Part shown: piece after piece, positions 23,050-35,124 of the stretch
How positions within the stretch are numbered: position 1 is the stretch's first letter
How the letters are laid out: each line of letters opens with the position of its first letter
Assembly (NCBI GenBank): GCA_023614405.1
Contig: CM042696.1
Location: 336,527,211-336,591,210, forward strand
Length of the DNA stretch: 64,000 bases
Origin: Avena insularis
Lineage: Eukaryota; Streptophyta; Magnoliopsida; Poales; Poaceae
Direction of reading: 5' to 3'
The notes under the pieces: model-generated
Database searches by the model: none
Seen by the model: only the letters and a program-made list of their open reading frames with translations
Told to the model about the DNA's origin: nothing
Position numbers and translations under genes: made by a program

Positions 23050-26000
23050 TTACATGGTAATATACCTAACACCCATGGCGTTCTGGTGTTGGTCATGCTT
23101 TGCTCTAGGGAGAGGTTTAGTCAACAGATACGCCACATTCAGATCGTGTGTACTTTGCAAATCTTTATGTCACCATCTCGGACATACTCGCGAATAGCAT
23201 GGAAACGTAGCTTGATGTGCTTCAGCTTGCTATGTGACCTTGGCTCCTGTGCATTAGCTATGGCACCTGTGTTGTCACAATAGATGGCCATCGGGTCCAA
23301 CGCACTAGGAACCACGCCAAGTTCAGTAATGAACTCCTTCATCCATATGACTTCTTGTGCAGCCTCCGAAGCAGCTATGTATTCCGATTCAGTTGAAGAT
23401 TTCGCCACAACGCTTTGCTTGGCACTCCTCCAGCTCACTGCATCACCATTCAAAATATATACGTATCCAGACTGTGACTTCGAGTCATCTGGATCGGTGT
23501 TCCAACTAGCATCAGTGTAACTGTTTACAACAAGCTGTTCATCACCTCCATAAGAAAGAACCATATCCTTAGTCCTATTTAGGTACTTTAGGATATTCTT
23601 GACCGCTATCCAGTGCTCCATTCTAGGATCACTTTGATATCTGCTAGTCAAACTAACAACATGTGCTATATCTGGTCTTGTACACAACATGGCATACATG
23701 ATAGAACCTATGGCCGAGGCATAGGGAATATTATTCATCTTCTCTCTATCTTCTGCTGTAGCTGGACTTTGAGTCTTACTCAAGGTCTTACCTGACGACA
23801 TGGGCACGAACCCTTTCTTGGTCTCTTCCATTCTAAACTTCTTTAGAACTTTGTCCAAGTATGTACTTTGTGAAAGTGCTATTAGGCGTCTTGATCTATC
23901 TCTATAAATCTTGATGCCTAGAATATATGCCGCGTCGCCAAGATCCTTCATTGAAAAACTATTATTCAAATAGGTTTTGACGCTATTAAGAAGTTCTATA
24001 TCATTCCCAATCAACAATATGTCATCTACATATAGTACTAGGAATGCTACAGAGCTCCCACTCACTTTCTTGTAAATACAAGCTTCTCCATAAGTTTGTA
24101 TAAATCCAAAGTTTTTGATTACTTTATCAAAACGTTGATTCCAACTCCGGGATGCTTGCTTGGTCCATAAATGGGCGCTGAAGTTTGCATACCTTGTCAG
24201 CATCACTAGGATCGACAAAACCCTTGGGTTGTACCATATACAACTCTTCCTCAATGTCACCATTAAGGAACGCCGTTTTGACATCCATCTGCCAAATTTC
24301 ATAATCGAAATATGCAGCGATTGCTAACAAAATCCTCACAGACTTTAGCTTCGCTACTGGTGAGAATGTCTCGTCGTAGTCAACTCCTTGAATTTGTCGG
24401 AACCCTTTCGCGACAAGTCGAGCTTTATAGACGGTAATATTACCATCAGCATCTGTTTTTCTTTTGAAGATCCATTTGTTCTCGACATCCTTACGGCCAT
24501 CCGGTAAGTCCACCAAAGTCCATACTTGGTTTTCGTACATGGATCCCATTTCGGATTTCATGGCTTCTAGCCATTTGTTGGAATCTGGGCTCACCATAGC
24601 TTCTTCATACGTCAGCGAGGTCATCGGTGTTGTCCACCAACATGACGCGTTCAAGGCGGTCATACCAATCGAGTGGTACGAACCCTCGTTGACCTACGAG
24701 GTTCAGCAGCAACTTCGTTCGAAGTTTCATGATCACCATCACGAGCTTCCTCTCCAATTGATGTAGGCGGCACAAAAACATCTTCCGGTGCTACATTACT
24801 CACAACTCCGAGAGAAGGTTCAATAACCTCGTCAAGTTCTACTTTCCTTCCAGTCACTTCCTTCGAGAGAAACTCCTTCTCAAGAAAGGATCCATTCTTA
24901 ACACGAAAACTTTGCCTTCGGATCTATGATAGAAGGTATACCCAATTGTTTCTTTAGGGTATCCTATGAAGACGCATTTCTCCGCTTTGGGTTCAAGCTT
25001 ATCAGGTTGTAACTTCTTTACATACGCTTCGCAACCACAAACTTTAAGGAACGACAACTTAGATTTCTTTCCAAACCACAATTAAATGCGGTGTCGTTTC
25101 AGCGGATTTAGATGGTGCCCTATTTAAAGTGAATGCGGTGTCTCTAATGCATAGCCCCAAAAGCGATAGCGGTAAATCTGTAAGAGACATCATAGACCGA
25201 ACCATGTCTAAAGAGTTCAATTACGACGTTCGGACACACCATTACTGTTGTGGTGTTCCCGGTGTCAACGTGAAAGTATTCCACATTTCTTTAAATGCAT
25301 GCCAAACTCATAACTTAGATATTCACCTCAGCGGTAACGCATGAAACTTAATCTTCTTGTTACGATGATTTTCCACTTCACTTTGAAATTCCTTAAACTT
25401 CTCGAAAGTTTGGACTTATGTTTCATAAAGTAGACATACCCATATCTACTTAAGTCATCCGTGAAAGTGAGAACATAACTTGATATCCACCTTGACGCTA
25501 CACTCATTGGACCGCACATCGGTATGTATTATTTCCAATAAGTCTGTAGCTCGCTCCATTATTCGAGAATGGAGTCTTAGTCATTTTTGCCCTTAGCCAT
25601 GCGTCGCATCTTTCAAGTGATTCAAAATCAAGTGATTCAAGAAGTCCATCGAATGGAGTTTCTTCATACGCTTCACTCCAATGTGACCAAGGCAGCGATT
25701 GCCACATGTATGTAGAATTATCATTCAATTTTGTTCGTTTAGCATCTATGTTGTGAACATGTGTATCACTACTATCGAGATTCATTAAGAATAAACCATT
25801 CATCTCAGGTGCATTACCATAAAAGATATTACTCATATAAATCGAACAACCTTTATTCTCAGACTTAAAAGAGTAACCGTCTCGCAATAAACAAGATCCA
25901 GATATAATGTTCATGCTTAACGCAGGCACCAAATAACAATTATTTAAATTTAAAACTAATCCCGATGGTAGATGTACAGGGAGCGTGCCGACGGCGATCA

Positions 26001-26361
26001 CATCAACCTTGGAGCCATTTCCAACGCGCATCGTCACCTCGTCCCTCGCTAGTCTTCGTTTATTCTGCAGCTCCTGTTTCGAGTTACAAATATGAGCAAC
26101 CGAACCAGTATCAAATACCCAGGCACTACTATGATTACTAGTAAGATACACATCAATAACATGTATATCGAATATACCTTTCTTCTTGATGTTGCCATTC
26201 TTCAGATCCTCCAGGTACTTGGGGCAGTTACGCTTCTAGTGACCAGCACCCTTGCAGTAGAAGCATTCAGTTTCAGGCTTAGGACCAGCCTTGGGCTTCT
26301 TAGCAGGTGCGGCAGCTTTCTTGCCGTCCTTCTTGAAGTTGCCCTTGCTCTTAGGCTTGCC
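23050..26361 (-). pseudogene. pol: Unit 2 protease-integrase-RT-RNase H, fragmented
   Basis: Coding order from 26361: zinc knuckle with TAG replacing the Trp codon (GAGH then KRNC, near 26237), protease WVFDTGSVAHIC, damaged pre-integrase (WQSLPWSHWS replaces WHCRLGHIG), integrase fragments with several frame changes (25080-25700), then RT from KWLEAMKSEMG and MDVKTAFLNG. A frame break near 24165 (TTGGTCCATAAATGGGCG against TTCAGTCCATAAATGGAGCG) precedes LYVDDILLIGND and RNase H (YTDASWNTD, SSTESEYIA, YCDNTGAIANAQ). The frame fails near 23145 by one lost base. The shared TGA after the integrase core is present. Confidence 0.85.
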
Positions 26362-27012
26362 CTATTTCTTGAAATTGGTGGTCTTATTAACCATCAACAC
26401 TTGGTGCTCCTTCTTGATCTCCACTTTAGCAGTTTTCAGCATGGACGATAGTTCATGCAACGTCTTGTTCATGCAGTGCATATTGTAGTTCATCACAAAG
26501 TTCTTATAACTCGGTGGCAGTGATTGGAGGACACGGTGAATCCCTAACTCATTAGGAATCGTTATCCCCAACTCTTGGAGCTTGTTTGCGTGCCCAGACA
26601 TGGTGAGCACGTGCTGCTATGAGCTACCCTCTTCCATCTTATAGTTAAAGAACTTTTCGGAGGCCTCATAGCTCTCCACGGCCGCGTGAGTCTCAAAAAT
26701 GAGCTTGAGCTCCTTAATGATCTCGAACGGGTCGTGGTGCTCAAAGCGTTTCTGAAGCTCCGTTTCTAAACCGTACAGGATGGCACACTGAACTGTGGAG
26801 TAATGATTCTTCCGAGTGGCGTAAACATTCTTTACGTCATCGGTGGCATCTTCTGCAGGTGGATCACCTAGCGGTTCTTCGAGCACATAGGTCAACTGAC
26901 CAGCCCTGAGGACAATCTTCAGTCCACGGAGCCAGTCCGTGAAGTTGCTTCTATTGTTCTTAAGCTTTTCTTTCTCTAGGAACGCATTGAAATTGATGGA
27001 GAGGTTCTCCAT
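26362..27012 (-). pseudogene. gag: Unit 2 gag, broken by a short indel
   Basis: Same Gag as unit 1, with MENLSINFNAF at 27012, intact WLRGLK, and the common TAG at 26362-26364. A change at 26614-26627 (CTGCTATGAGCTACC replaces CTCGCTAACGGAGCTACC) breaks the frame after MEEGSS, so the second half reopens from MLTMSGHANKL. Confidence 0.85.
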
Positions 27013-28204
27013 AATCTACAACAAATTTGCAAGTAGTTTAGACTAAGTTTTATGATAAACTGAGTTCAATTTTAATTCTTAAATTAACTAGGTGAACTCC
27101 CACTCAAAACAACATCCCTCACATTGTCTCAGTGATTACACGTACCAAGTCCACTACACCAAGTCCGATCTTCACGAGAGAAGATGTAGTTTCATCGGCG
27201 AACAATCTTCATGTTCATCATATCATTTATATGACTCGTGCTCTACCTTTCGGTATTCCGTGTTCCGAGACCATGTCTGTACATGCTAGGCTCGTCAATT
27301 AATCTTAGTTTCCGCATGTGCAAATCTAGCTTGCACCCGTTGTATGCACACGTAGAATCTATCACATCCGATCATCACGAGATGCTTCGAGACGACGAGT
27401 CTTAGCAACGGTGCTAACTAAGGGCGAACACTTTATTACTTCAAATTTAGTGAGAGGGATCATCTTATAATACTACCGTCGCGATCTAAGCAATACAAGA
27501 TGAATAAAGGATTAACATCACATGCAATTCATAATTAGTGTGATATGATATGGCCCTTTCTTCTTATGCCTTTGATGTCCATCTCCAAAGCACGGACATG
27601 ATCTCCATCATCACCAGCATTGCGTCAAGGTCAGTGGCGCCGCTTCATGGTTGTCCATCATCACTAGCAACTATTACAACTACTTGGAATAAAGCTATTA
27701 CAAGATGAATAGACACGCAGGTCTTAACAGAATTAAAGACAACCATTAGGCTCCTGCCGGTTGCCATATTACAACAAGGATCATTGCATACATCAAATAT
27801 AATCACAATCACATGATGGCCATATCACATCACAAAACCCCTGCAAAAACAAGTTAGACGCCTCTAATTTTCTTTGCATGTTTTACGTGGTTTGGGGCTT
27901 TCGAATAAGAACGGATCTTACCTGAGCTGAACCACAACATTGATACAAGTGCTATCAAGTACAAAGTGTAAATTGGATCTATACTATGGTGGGAGAGACA
28001 GACACCCGCAAAGCCACTTGTGCAAAGAAAGTTACACGTCAAGCGTGGAGCAAGTATCATGTGCGATGACATGTAAGGTTAGCCCGAGCTGCTTCATCCC
28101 ACCATACCGCAAGATGCAAACTACACAAAGCAAAAGAAGGCATGAGCACCAACGCCCACAAAACCATTGTGTTCTACTCGTGCAACAGATCTACGCATAG
28201 ACAA
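27013..28204 (-). other. Unit 2 untranslated leader
   Basis: Near-identical to the unit 1 leader. It shares unit 1 variants (TTTCCGCATG, AAGGGCGAAC, ACCGTCGCG) against unit 3 (TTTCCACATG, AAGGGTGAAC, ACCATCGCG). No gene seen. Confidence 0.7.
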
Positions 28205-28217
28205 GGCTCTGATACCA
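28205..28217 (-). other. Primer binding site of unit 2
   Basis: Minus strand TGGTATCAGAGCC, one base inside LTR C. Confidence 0.9.
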
Positions 28218-28218
28218 C

Positions 28219-29908
28219 TGATGGGTTCGTAGCATGGAAAACAAAAAATTTCTATCGCAAGAACAAACAAAACCCAGATCTAATCTAGATAAAAGCCAAG
28301 ATCTAATCTATTAGACATGTGCAACGAGATAGATTTGTACTAACCCTTGTAGATCCGAAAGCCTTGTGCGAGATCGGATCTCGTGGTTGATGTAGACGAT
28401 CACTTGACGATCTCAAGATCGAGTAGATGATCCTTCCGGCGCCGTGTTCCGGCAGCGCTTCCATAGTGGGTCACACGTGCGGAGTCGAAGCAGACCTTCC
28501 TCTCCCTGTTCCAGCGAACAGCGGAGGCAGTAGATCTCTCCATGGAATCCCAGCAGCACGACGGCGTGGTGGTGGTGGTGGAGTAGATAATTCTGCAGGG
28601 CTTCGCCTAAGCCAGAGCAGATGGAAGGAGGAGGAGAGAGGCGGCTAGGGTTTGGAGTGGGAGGCCAGGTGGCGCCTCACCCTCTATATATAGAGGAGGG
28701 GTGCGCCTAGGTTCCACCCCTAGGCCCACCCCTTAGGGCCGGCACACAAGAAGGCTTGGGGGGAGAGTCCTCCCCCCCCAAGTTTCCTTTACTTACCCTT
28801 TAAGTTTCCCCTTATCCTATCTTGGTTTTCAAGTAAACTCCAAAATATCTTCTAGAACCTTCTGGAACATTCCGAAACCTTTTAGAATCCCCATACAAAC
28901 ACTCCGGAACATTTCCTAACTTAGAAAATGATCCCCATTATATGAATCTTATTCCCCGGACAATTCCGGATCTCCTCATGATGTCCCGGATCCAATCCGA
29001 GACTCCGAACAACATTCGGTCTCCAACACACATTCAATATCTACTTAAAACAACTTCAAACCTTAAGTGTGTCACCCTACGGTTCGTGAATATGCAGACA
29101 AGATGGAGACACCTCTCCGATCAATAACCATCAGCGGGATCTGGAGATCCATAACGGCTCCCACATACTCAGCGATGACTTCGTGATCGATAGAACCATT
29201 AACATACGACACCAATTCCCTTTGCCACTCGATATTCTACTTATCTGAGGTTTGATCGTCGTTATCTCCATACCTAGTTCTACCTCGTTACTGATAAGTA
29301 CTCTTTACTCGTTCCATGTTGTGTCATCCCCTATGACCTATCCACATGCTTGCAAGCTAACTAGATGACATTCCACCGAGAGGGCCCAGAGCATATCTAT
29401 CCGTCATATGGATGGACAAATCCCAATCTTGGTCCATGCGCTTCAACACATACTTTCAGAATACCCAATGACACCTTTATAACCACCCAGTTACGAAGAG
29501 GTGTTTGATGTCATCAAACTACCCATCCGATGATGGTGATTAACATAACCTCATGGTCGAAGGATTAGGTTACTATGCATTTGAAAGCTTGTAGCAATAC
29601 AAACTTAATGACTTGATCTTATTCTACACTTACTATGGGTGTGTGTGTGTCCATCACATCATTCTCCTAATGATATAACCTTGTTATTAATGACATCCAA
29701 TGTCCATGCTTAGGAAACCATGATCATCAATTAATCAACAAGCTAGTTCAACAAGAGGCTTACTAGGGACTCTTTTATGTTTAAAAAACACACATGTATT
29801 AGTGTTTCCTTATAATACAATTATAGCATGGGATGCAAACATTCATCATAAACACAAAGATATAATAATAACCACTTTTATTATTGCCTCTTGGGCATAT
29901 CTCCAACA
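28219..29908 (-). repeat. LTR C, shared between units 2 and 3
   Basis: 1,690 bases with the same ends as LTR B and nearly all of its private variants. TATA box at 28684-28693. A cluster of small losses lies at 28660-28720. At one site it matches D rather than B (CCTTTTAGAATCC at about 28876), so homogenisation was not total. Confidence 0.9.
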
Positions 29909-29941
29909 GTCTCCCACTTGCACTAGAGTCAATAATCTAGA

Positions 29942-32900
29942 TTACATGGTAATATACCTAACACCCATGGCGTTCTGGTGTTGGTCATGCTTTGCTCTAG
30001 GGAGAGGTTTAGTCAACAGATCTGCCACATTCAGATCAGTGTGTACTTTGCAAATCTTTATGTCACCATCTCGGACATACTCGCGAATAGCATGGAAACG
30101 TAGCTTGATGTGCTTCAGCTTGCTATGTGACCTTGGCTCCTGTGCATTAGCTATGGCACCTGTGTTGTCACAATAGATGGCCATCGGGTCCAACGCACTA
30201 GGAACCACGCCAAGTTCAGTAATGAACTCCTTCATCCATATGACTTCTTGTGCAGCCTCCGAAGCAGCTATGTATTCCGATTCAGTTGAAGATTTCGCCA
30301 CAACGCTTTGCTTGGCACTCCTCCAGCTCACTGCATCACCATTCAAAATATATACGTATCCAGACTGTGACTTCGAGTCATCTGGATCGGTGTTCCAACT
30401 AGCATCAGTGTAACTGTTTACAACAAGCTGTTCATCACCTCCATAAGAAAGAACCATATCCTTAGTCCTATTTAGGTACTTTAGGATATTCTTGACCGCT
30501 ATCCAGTGCTCCATTCTAGGATCACTTTGATATCTGCTAGTCAAACTAACAACATGTGCTATATCTGGTCTTGTACACAACATGGCATACATGATAGAAC
30601 CTATGGCCGAGGCATAGGGAATATTATTCATCTTCTCTCTATCTTCTGTGTGCTGGACTTTGAGTCTTACTCAAGGTCTTACCTGACGACATGGGCACGA
30701 ACCCTTTCTTGGTCTCTTCCATTCTAAACTTCTTTAGAACTTTGTCCAAGTATGTACTTTGTGAAAGTGCTATTAGGCGTCTTGATCTATCTCTATAAAT
30801 CTTGATGCCTAGAATATATGCCGCGTCGCCAAGATCCTTCATTGAAAAACTATTATTCAAATAGGTTTTGGCTATTAAGAAGTTCTATATCATTCCCAAT
30901 CAACAATATGTCATCTACATATAGTACTAGGAATGCTCTGAGCTCCCACTCACTTTCTTGTAAATACAAGCTTCTCCATAAGTTTGTATAAATCCAAAGT
31001 TTTTGATTACTTTATCAAAACGTTGATTCCAACTCCGGGATGCTTGCTTCAGTCCATAAATGGAGCGCTGAAGTTTGCATACCTTGTCAGCATCACTAGG
31101 ATCGACAAAACCCTTGGGTTGTACCATATACAACTCTTCCTCAATGTCACCATTAAGGAACGCCGTTTTGACATCCATCTGCCAAATTTCATAATCGAAA
31201 TATGCAGCGATTGCTAACAAAATCCTCACAGACTTTAGCTTCGCTACTGGTGAGAATGTCTCGTCGTAGTCAACTCCTTGAATTTGTCGGAACCCTTTCG
31301 CGACAAGTCGAGCTTTATAGACGGTAATATTACCATCAGCATCTGTTTTTCTTTTGAAGATCCATTTGTTCTCGACATCCTTACGGCCATCCGGTAAGTC
31401 CACCAAAGTCCATACTTGGTTTTCGTACATGGATCCCATTTCGGATTTCATGGCTTCTAGCCATTTGTTGGAATCTGGGCTCACCATAGCTTCTTCATAC
31501 GTCGCAGGGTCATCAGTGTTGTCCACCAACATGACGTTCAAGGCAGGGTCATACCAATCAGGAGTGGTACGAACCCTCGTTGACCTACGAGGTTCAGCAG
31601 CAACTTCGTTCGAAGTTTCATGATCACCATCACGAGCTTCCTCTCCAATTGATGTAGGCGGCACAAAAACATCTTCCGGTGCTACATTACTCACAACTCC
31701 GAGAGAAGGTTCAATAACCTCGTCAAGTTCTACTTTCCTTCCAGTCACTTCCTTCGAGAGAAACTCCTTCTCAAGAAAGGATCCATTCTTGGCAACGAAA
31801 ACTTTGCCTTCGGATCTATGATAGAAGGTATACCCAATTGTTTCTTTAGGGTATCCTATGAAGACGCATTTCTCCGCTTTGGGTTCAAGCTTATCAGGTT
31901 GTAACTTCTTTACATACGCTTCGCAACCACAAACTTTAAGGAACGACAACTTAGATTTCTTTCCAAACCACAATTCGTACGGTGTCGTTTCAACGGATTT
32001 AGATGGTGCCCTATTTAAAGTGAATGCGGCTGTCTCTAATGCATAGCCCCAAAACGATAGCGGTAAATCTGTAAGAGACATCATAGACCGAACCATGTCT
32101 AAAAGAGTTCAATTACGACGTTCGGACACACCATTACGCCGTGGTGTTCCCGGCGGTGTCAACTGTGAAAGTATTCCACATTTCTTTAAATGCATGCCAA
32201 ACTCATAACTTAGATATTCACCTCCGCGGTCAGAACGCAGAAACTTAATCTTCTTGTTACGATGATTTTCCACTTCACTTTGAAATTCCTTAAACTTCTC
32301 GAAAGTTTCGGACTTATGTTTCATAAAGTAGACATACCCATATCTACTTAAGTCATCCGTGAAAGTGAGAACATAACGATATCCACCACGCGACGCTACA
32401 CTCATTGGACCGCACACATCGGTATGTATTATTTCCAATAAGTCTGTAGCTCGCTCCATTATTCCAGAGAATGGAGTCTTAGTCATTTTTGCCATTAGAC
32501 ATGCTTCGCATCTTTCAAGTGATTCAAAATCAAGTGATTCAAGAAGTCCATCAGAATGGAGTTTCTTCATACGCTTCACTCCAATGTGACCAAGACGACA
32601 GTGCCACATGTATGTAGAATTATCATTCAATTTTGTTCGTTTAGCATCTATGTTGTGAACATGTGTATCACTACTATCGAGATTCAGTAAGAATAAACCA
32701 TTCATCTCAGGTGCATTACCATAAAAGATATTACTCTATAAATCGAACAACCTTTATTCTCAGACTTAAAAGAGTAACCGTCTCGCAATAAACAAGATCT
32801 AGATATAATGTTCATGCTTAACGCAGGCACCAAATAACAATTATTTAAATTTAAAACTAATCCCGATGGTAGATGTACAGGGAGCGTGCCGACGGCGATC

Positions 32901-33262
32901 ACATCAACCTTGGAGCCATTTCCAACGCGCATCGTCACCTCGTCCCTCGCCAGTCTTCGTTTATTCTGCAGCTCCTGTTTCGAGTTACAAATATGAGCAA
33001 CCGAACCAGTATCAAATACCCAGGCACTACTATGATTACTAGTAAGATACACATCAATAACATGTATATCGAATATACCTTTCTTCTTGATGTTGCCATT
33101 CTTCAGATCCGCCAGGTACTTGGGGCAGTTACGCTTTCAGTGACCAGCACCCTTGCAGTAGAAGCATTCAGTTTCAGGCTTAGGACCAGCCTTGGGCTTC
33201 TTAGCAGGTGCGGCAGCTTTCTTGCCGTCCTTCTTGAAGTTGCCCTTGCTCTTAGGCTTGCC
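29942..33262 (-). pseudogene. pol: Unit 3 protease-integrase-RT-RNase H, the most readable integrase
   Basis: Coding order: zinc knuckle with TGA in place of Trp (near 33137), protease WVFDTGSVAHIC, pre-integrase WHCRLGHIGVKRMKK and CEACLMAKM, then integrase HTDVCGPMSVASRGG and SDRGGEYLS with NGVSERRN before the common TGA at 32109-32111. The frame continues unbroken for 389 codons (32096-30927) through the integrase C-terminus (PYELWFGKKSKL), the linker and RT to MDVKTAFLNG and IYKKVSGSS. Two lost bases near 30937 cut off the YVDD box. Further 2-base losses at 30871 and 30650 precede an intact RNase H (30631-29942). Confidence 0.88.
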
Positions 33263-33915
33263 CTATTTCTTGAAATTGGTGGTCTTATTAACCATCAACA
33301 CTTGGTGCTCCTTCTTGATCTCCACTTTAGCTGTTTTTAGCATGGACGATAGTTCAGGCAACGTCTTGTTCATGTAGTGCATATTGTAGTTCATCACAAA
33401 GTTCTTATAACTCGGTGGCAGTGATTGGAGGACACGGTGAATCCCTAACTCATTAGGAATCGTTATCCCCAACTCTTGGAGCTTGTTTGCGTGCCCAGAC
33501 ATGGTGAGCACGTGCTCGCTAATGGAGCTAACCTCTTCCATCTTATAGTTAAAGAACTTTTCGGAGGCCTCATAGCTCTCCACGGCCGCGTGAGTCTCAA
33601 AAATGAGCTTGAGCTCCTTAATGATCTCGAACGGGTCGTGGTGCTCAAAGCGCTTCAAGCTCCGCTTTCTAAACCGTCTAGGATGGCACACTGAACTGTG
33701 GAGTAATGATTCTTCCGAGTGGCGTAAACATTCTTTACGTCATCGGTGGCATCTTCTGCAGGTGGATCACCTAGCGGTTCTTCGAGCACATAGGTCAACT
33801 GACCAGCCCTGAGGACAATCTTCAGTCCACGGAGCCAGTCCGTGAAGTTGCTTCTATTGTTCTTAAGCTTTTCTTTCTCTAGGAACGCATTGAAATTGAT
33901 GGAGAGGTTCTCCAT
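33263..33915 (-). pseudogene. gag: Unit 3 gag, frame broken near 33657
   Basis: MENLSINFNAF to AILDGLE is open from 33915, then a short deletion near 33655-33670 (CGCTTCAAGCTCCGC against CGCTTCTGAAGCTCCG) shifts the frame. The rest (RFEHHDPFEIIKELK to TTNFKK) is open to the common TAG at 33263. Unit 3 has private substitutions in this half compared with units 1 and 2. Confidence 0.85.
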
Positions 33916-35110
33916 AATCTACAACAAATTTGCAAGTAGTTTAGACTAAGTTTTATGATAAACTGAGTTCAATTTTAATTCTTAAATTAACTAGGTGAAC
34001 TCCCACTCAAAACAACATCCCTCACATTGTCTCAGTGATTACACGTACCAAGTCCACTACACCAAGTCCGATCTTCACGAGAGAAGATGTAGTTTCATCG
34101 GCGAACAATCTTCATGTTCATCATATCATTTATATGACTCGTGCTCTACCTTTCGGTATTCCGTGTTCCGAGACCATGTCTGTACATGCTAGGCTCGTCA
34201 ATTAATCTTAGTTTCCACATGTGCAAATCTAGCTTGCACCCGTTGTATGCACACGTAGAATCTATCACATCCGATCATCACGAGATGCTTCGAGACGACG
34301 AGTCTTAGCAACGGTGCTAACTAAGGGTGAACACTTTATTACTTCAAATTTAGTGAGAGGGATCATCTTATAATACTACCATCGCGATCTAAGCAATACA
34401 AGATGAATAAAGGATTAACATCACATGCAATTCATAATTAGTGTGATATGATATGGCCCTTTCTTCTTATGCCTTTGATGTCCATCTCCAAAGCACGGAC
34501 ATGATCTCCATCATCACCAGCATTGCGTCAAGGTCAGTGGCGCCGCTTCATGGTTGTCCATCATCACTAGCAACTATTACAACTACTTGGAATAAAGCTA
34601 TTACAAGATGAATAGACACGTAGGTCTTAACAGAATTAAAGACAACCATTATGCTCCTGCAGGTTGCCATATTACAACAAGGATCATTGCATACATCAAA
34701 TATAATCACAATCACATGATGGCCATATCACATCACAAAACCCCTGCAAAAACAAGTTAGACGCCTCTAATTTTCTTTGCATGTTTTACGTGGTTTGGGG
34801 CTTTCGAATAAGAACGGATCTTACCTACGAAGCTGAACCACAACATTGATACAAGTGCTATCAAGTACAAAGTGTAAATTGGATCTATACTATGGTGGGA
34901 GAGACAGACACCCGCAAAGCCACTTGTGCAAAGAAAGTTACACGTCAAGCGTGGAGCAAGTCTCATGTGCGATGACATGTAAGGTTAGCCCGAGCTGCTT
35001 CATCCCACCATACCGCAAGATGCAAACTACACAAAGCAAAAGAAGGCACGAGCACCAACGCCCACAAAACTATTGTGTTCTACTCGTGCAACAGATCTAT
35101 GCATAGACAA
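33916..35110 (-). other. Unit 3 untranslated leader
   Basis: Aligned with the other two leaders but with its own substitutions. No gene seen. Confidence 0.7.
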
Positions 35111-35123
35111 GGCTCTGATACCA
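35111..35123 (-). other. Primer binding site of unit 3
   Basis: Minus strand TGGTATCAGAGCC, one base inside LTR D. Confidence 0.9.
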
Positions 35124-35124
35124 C

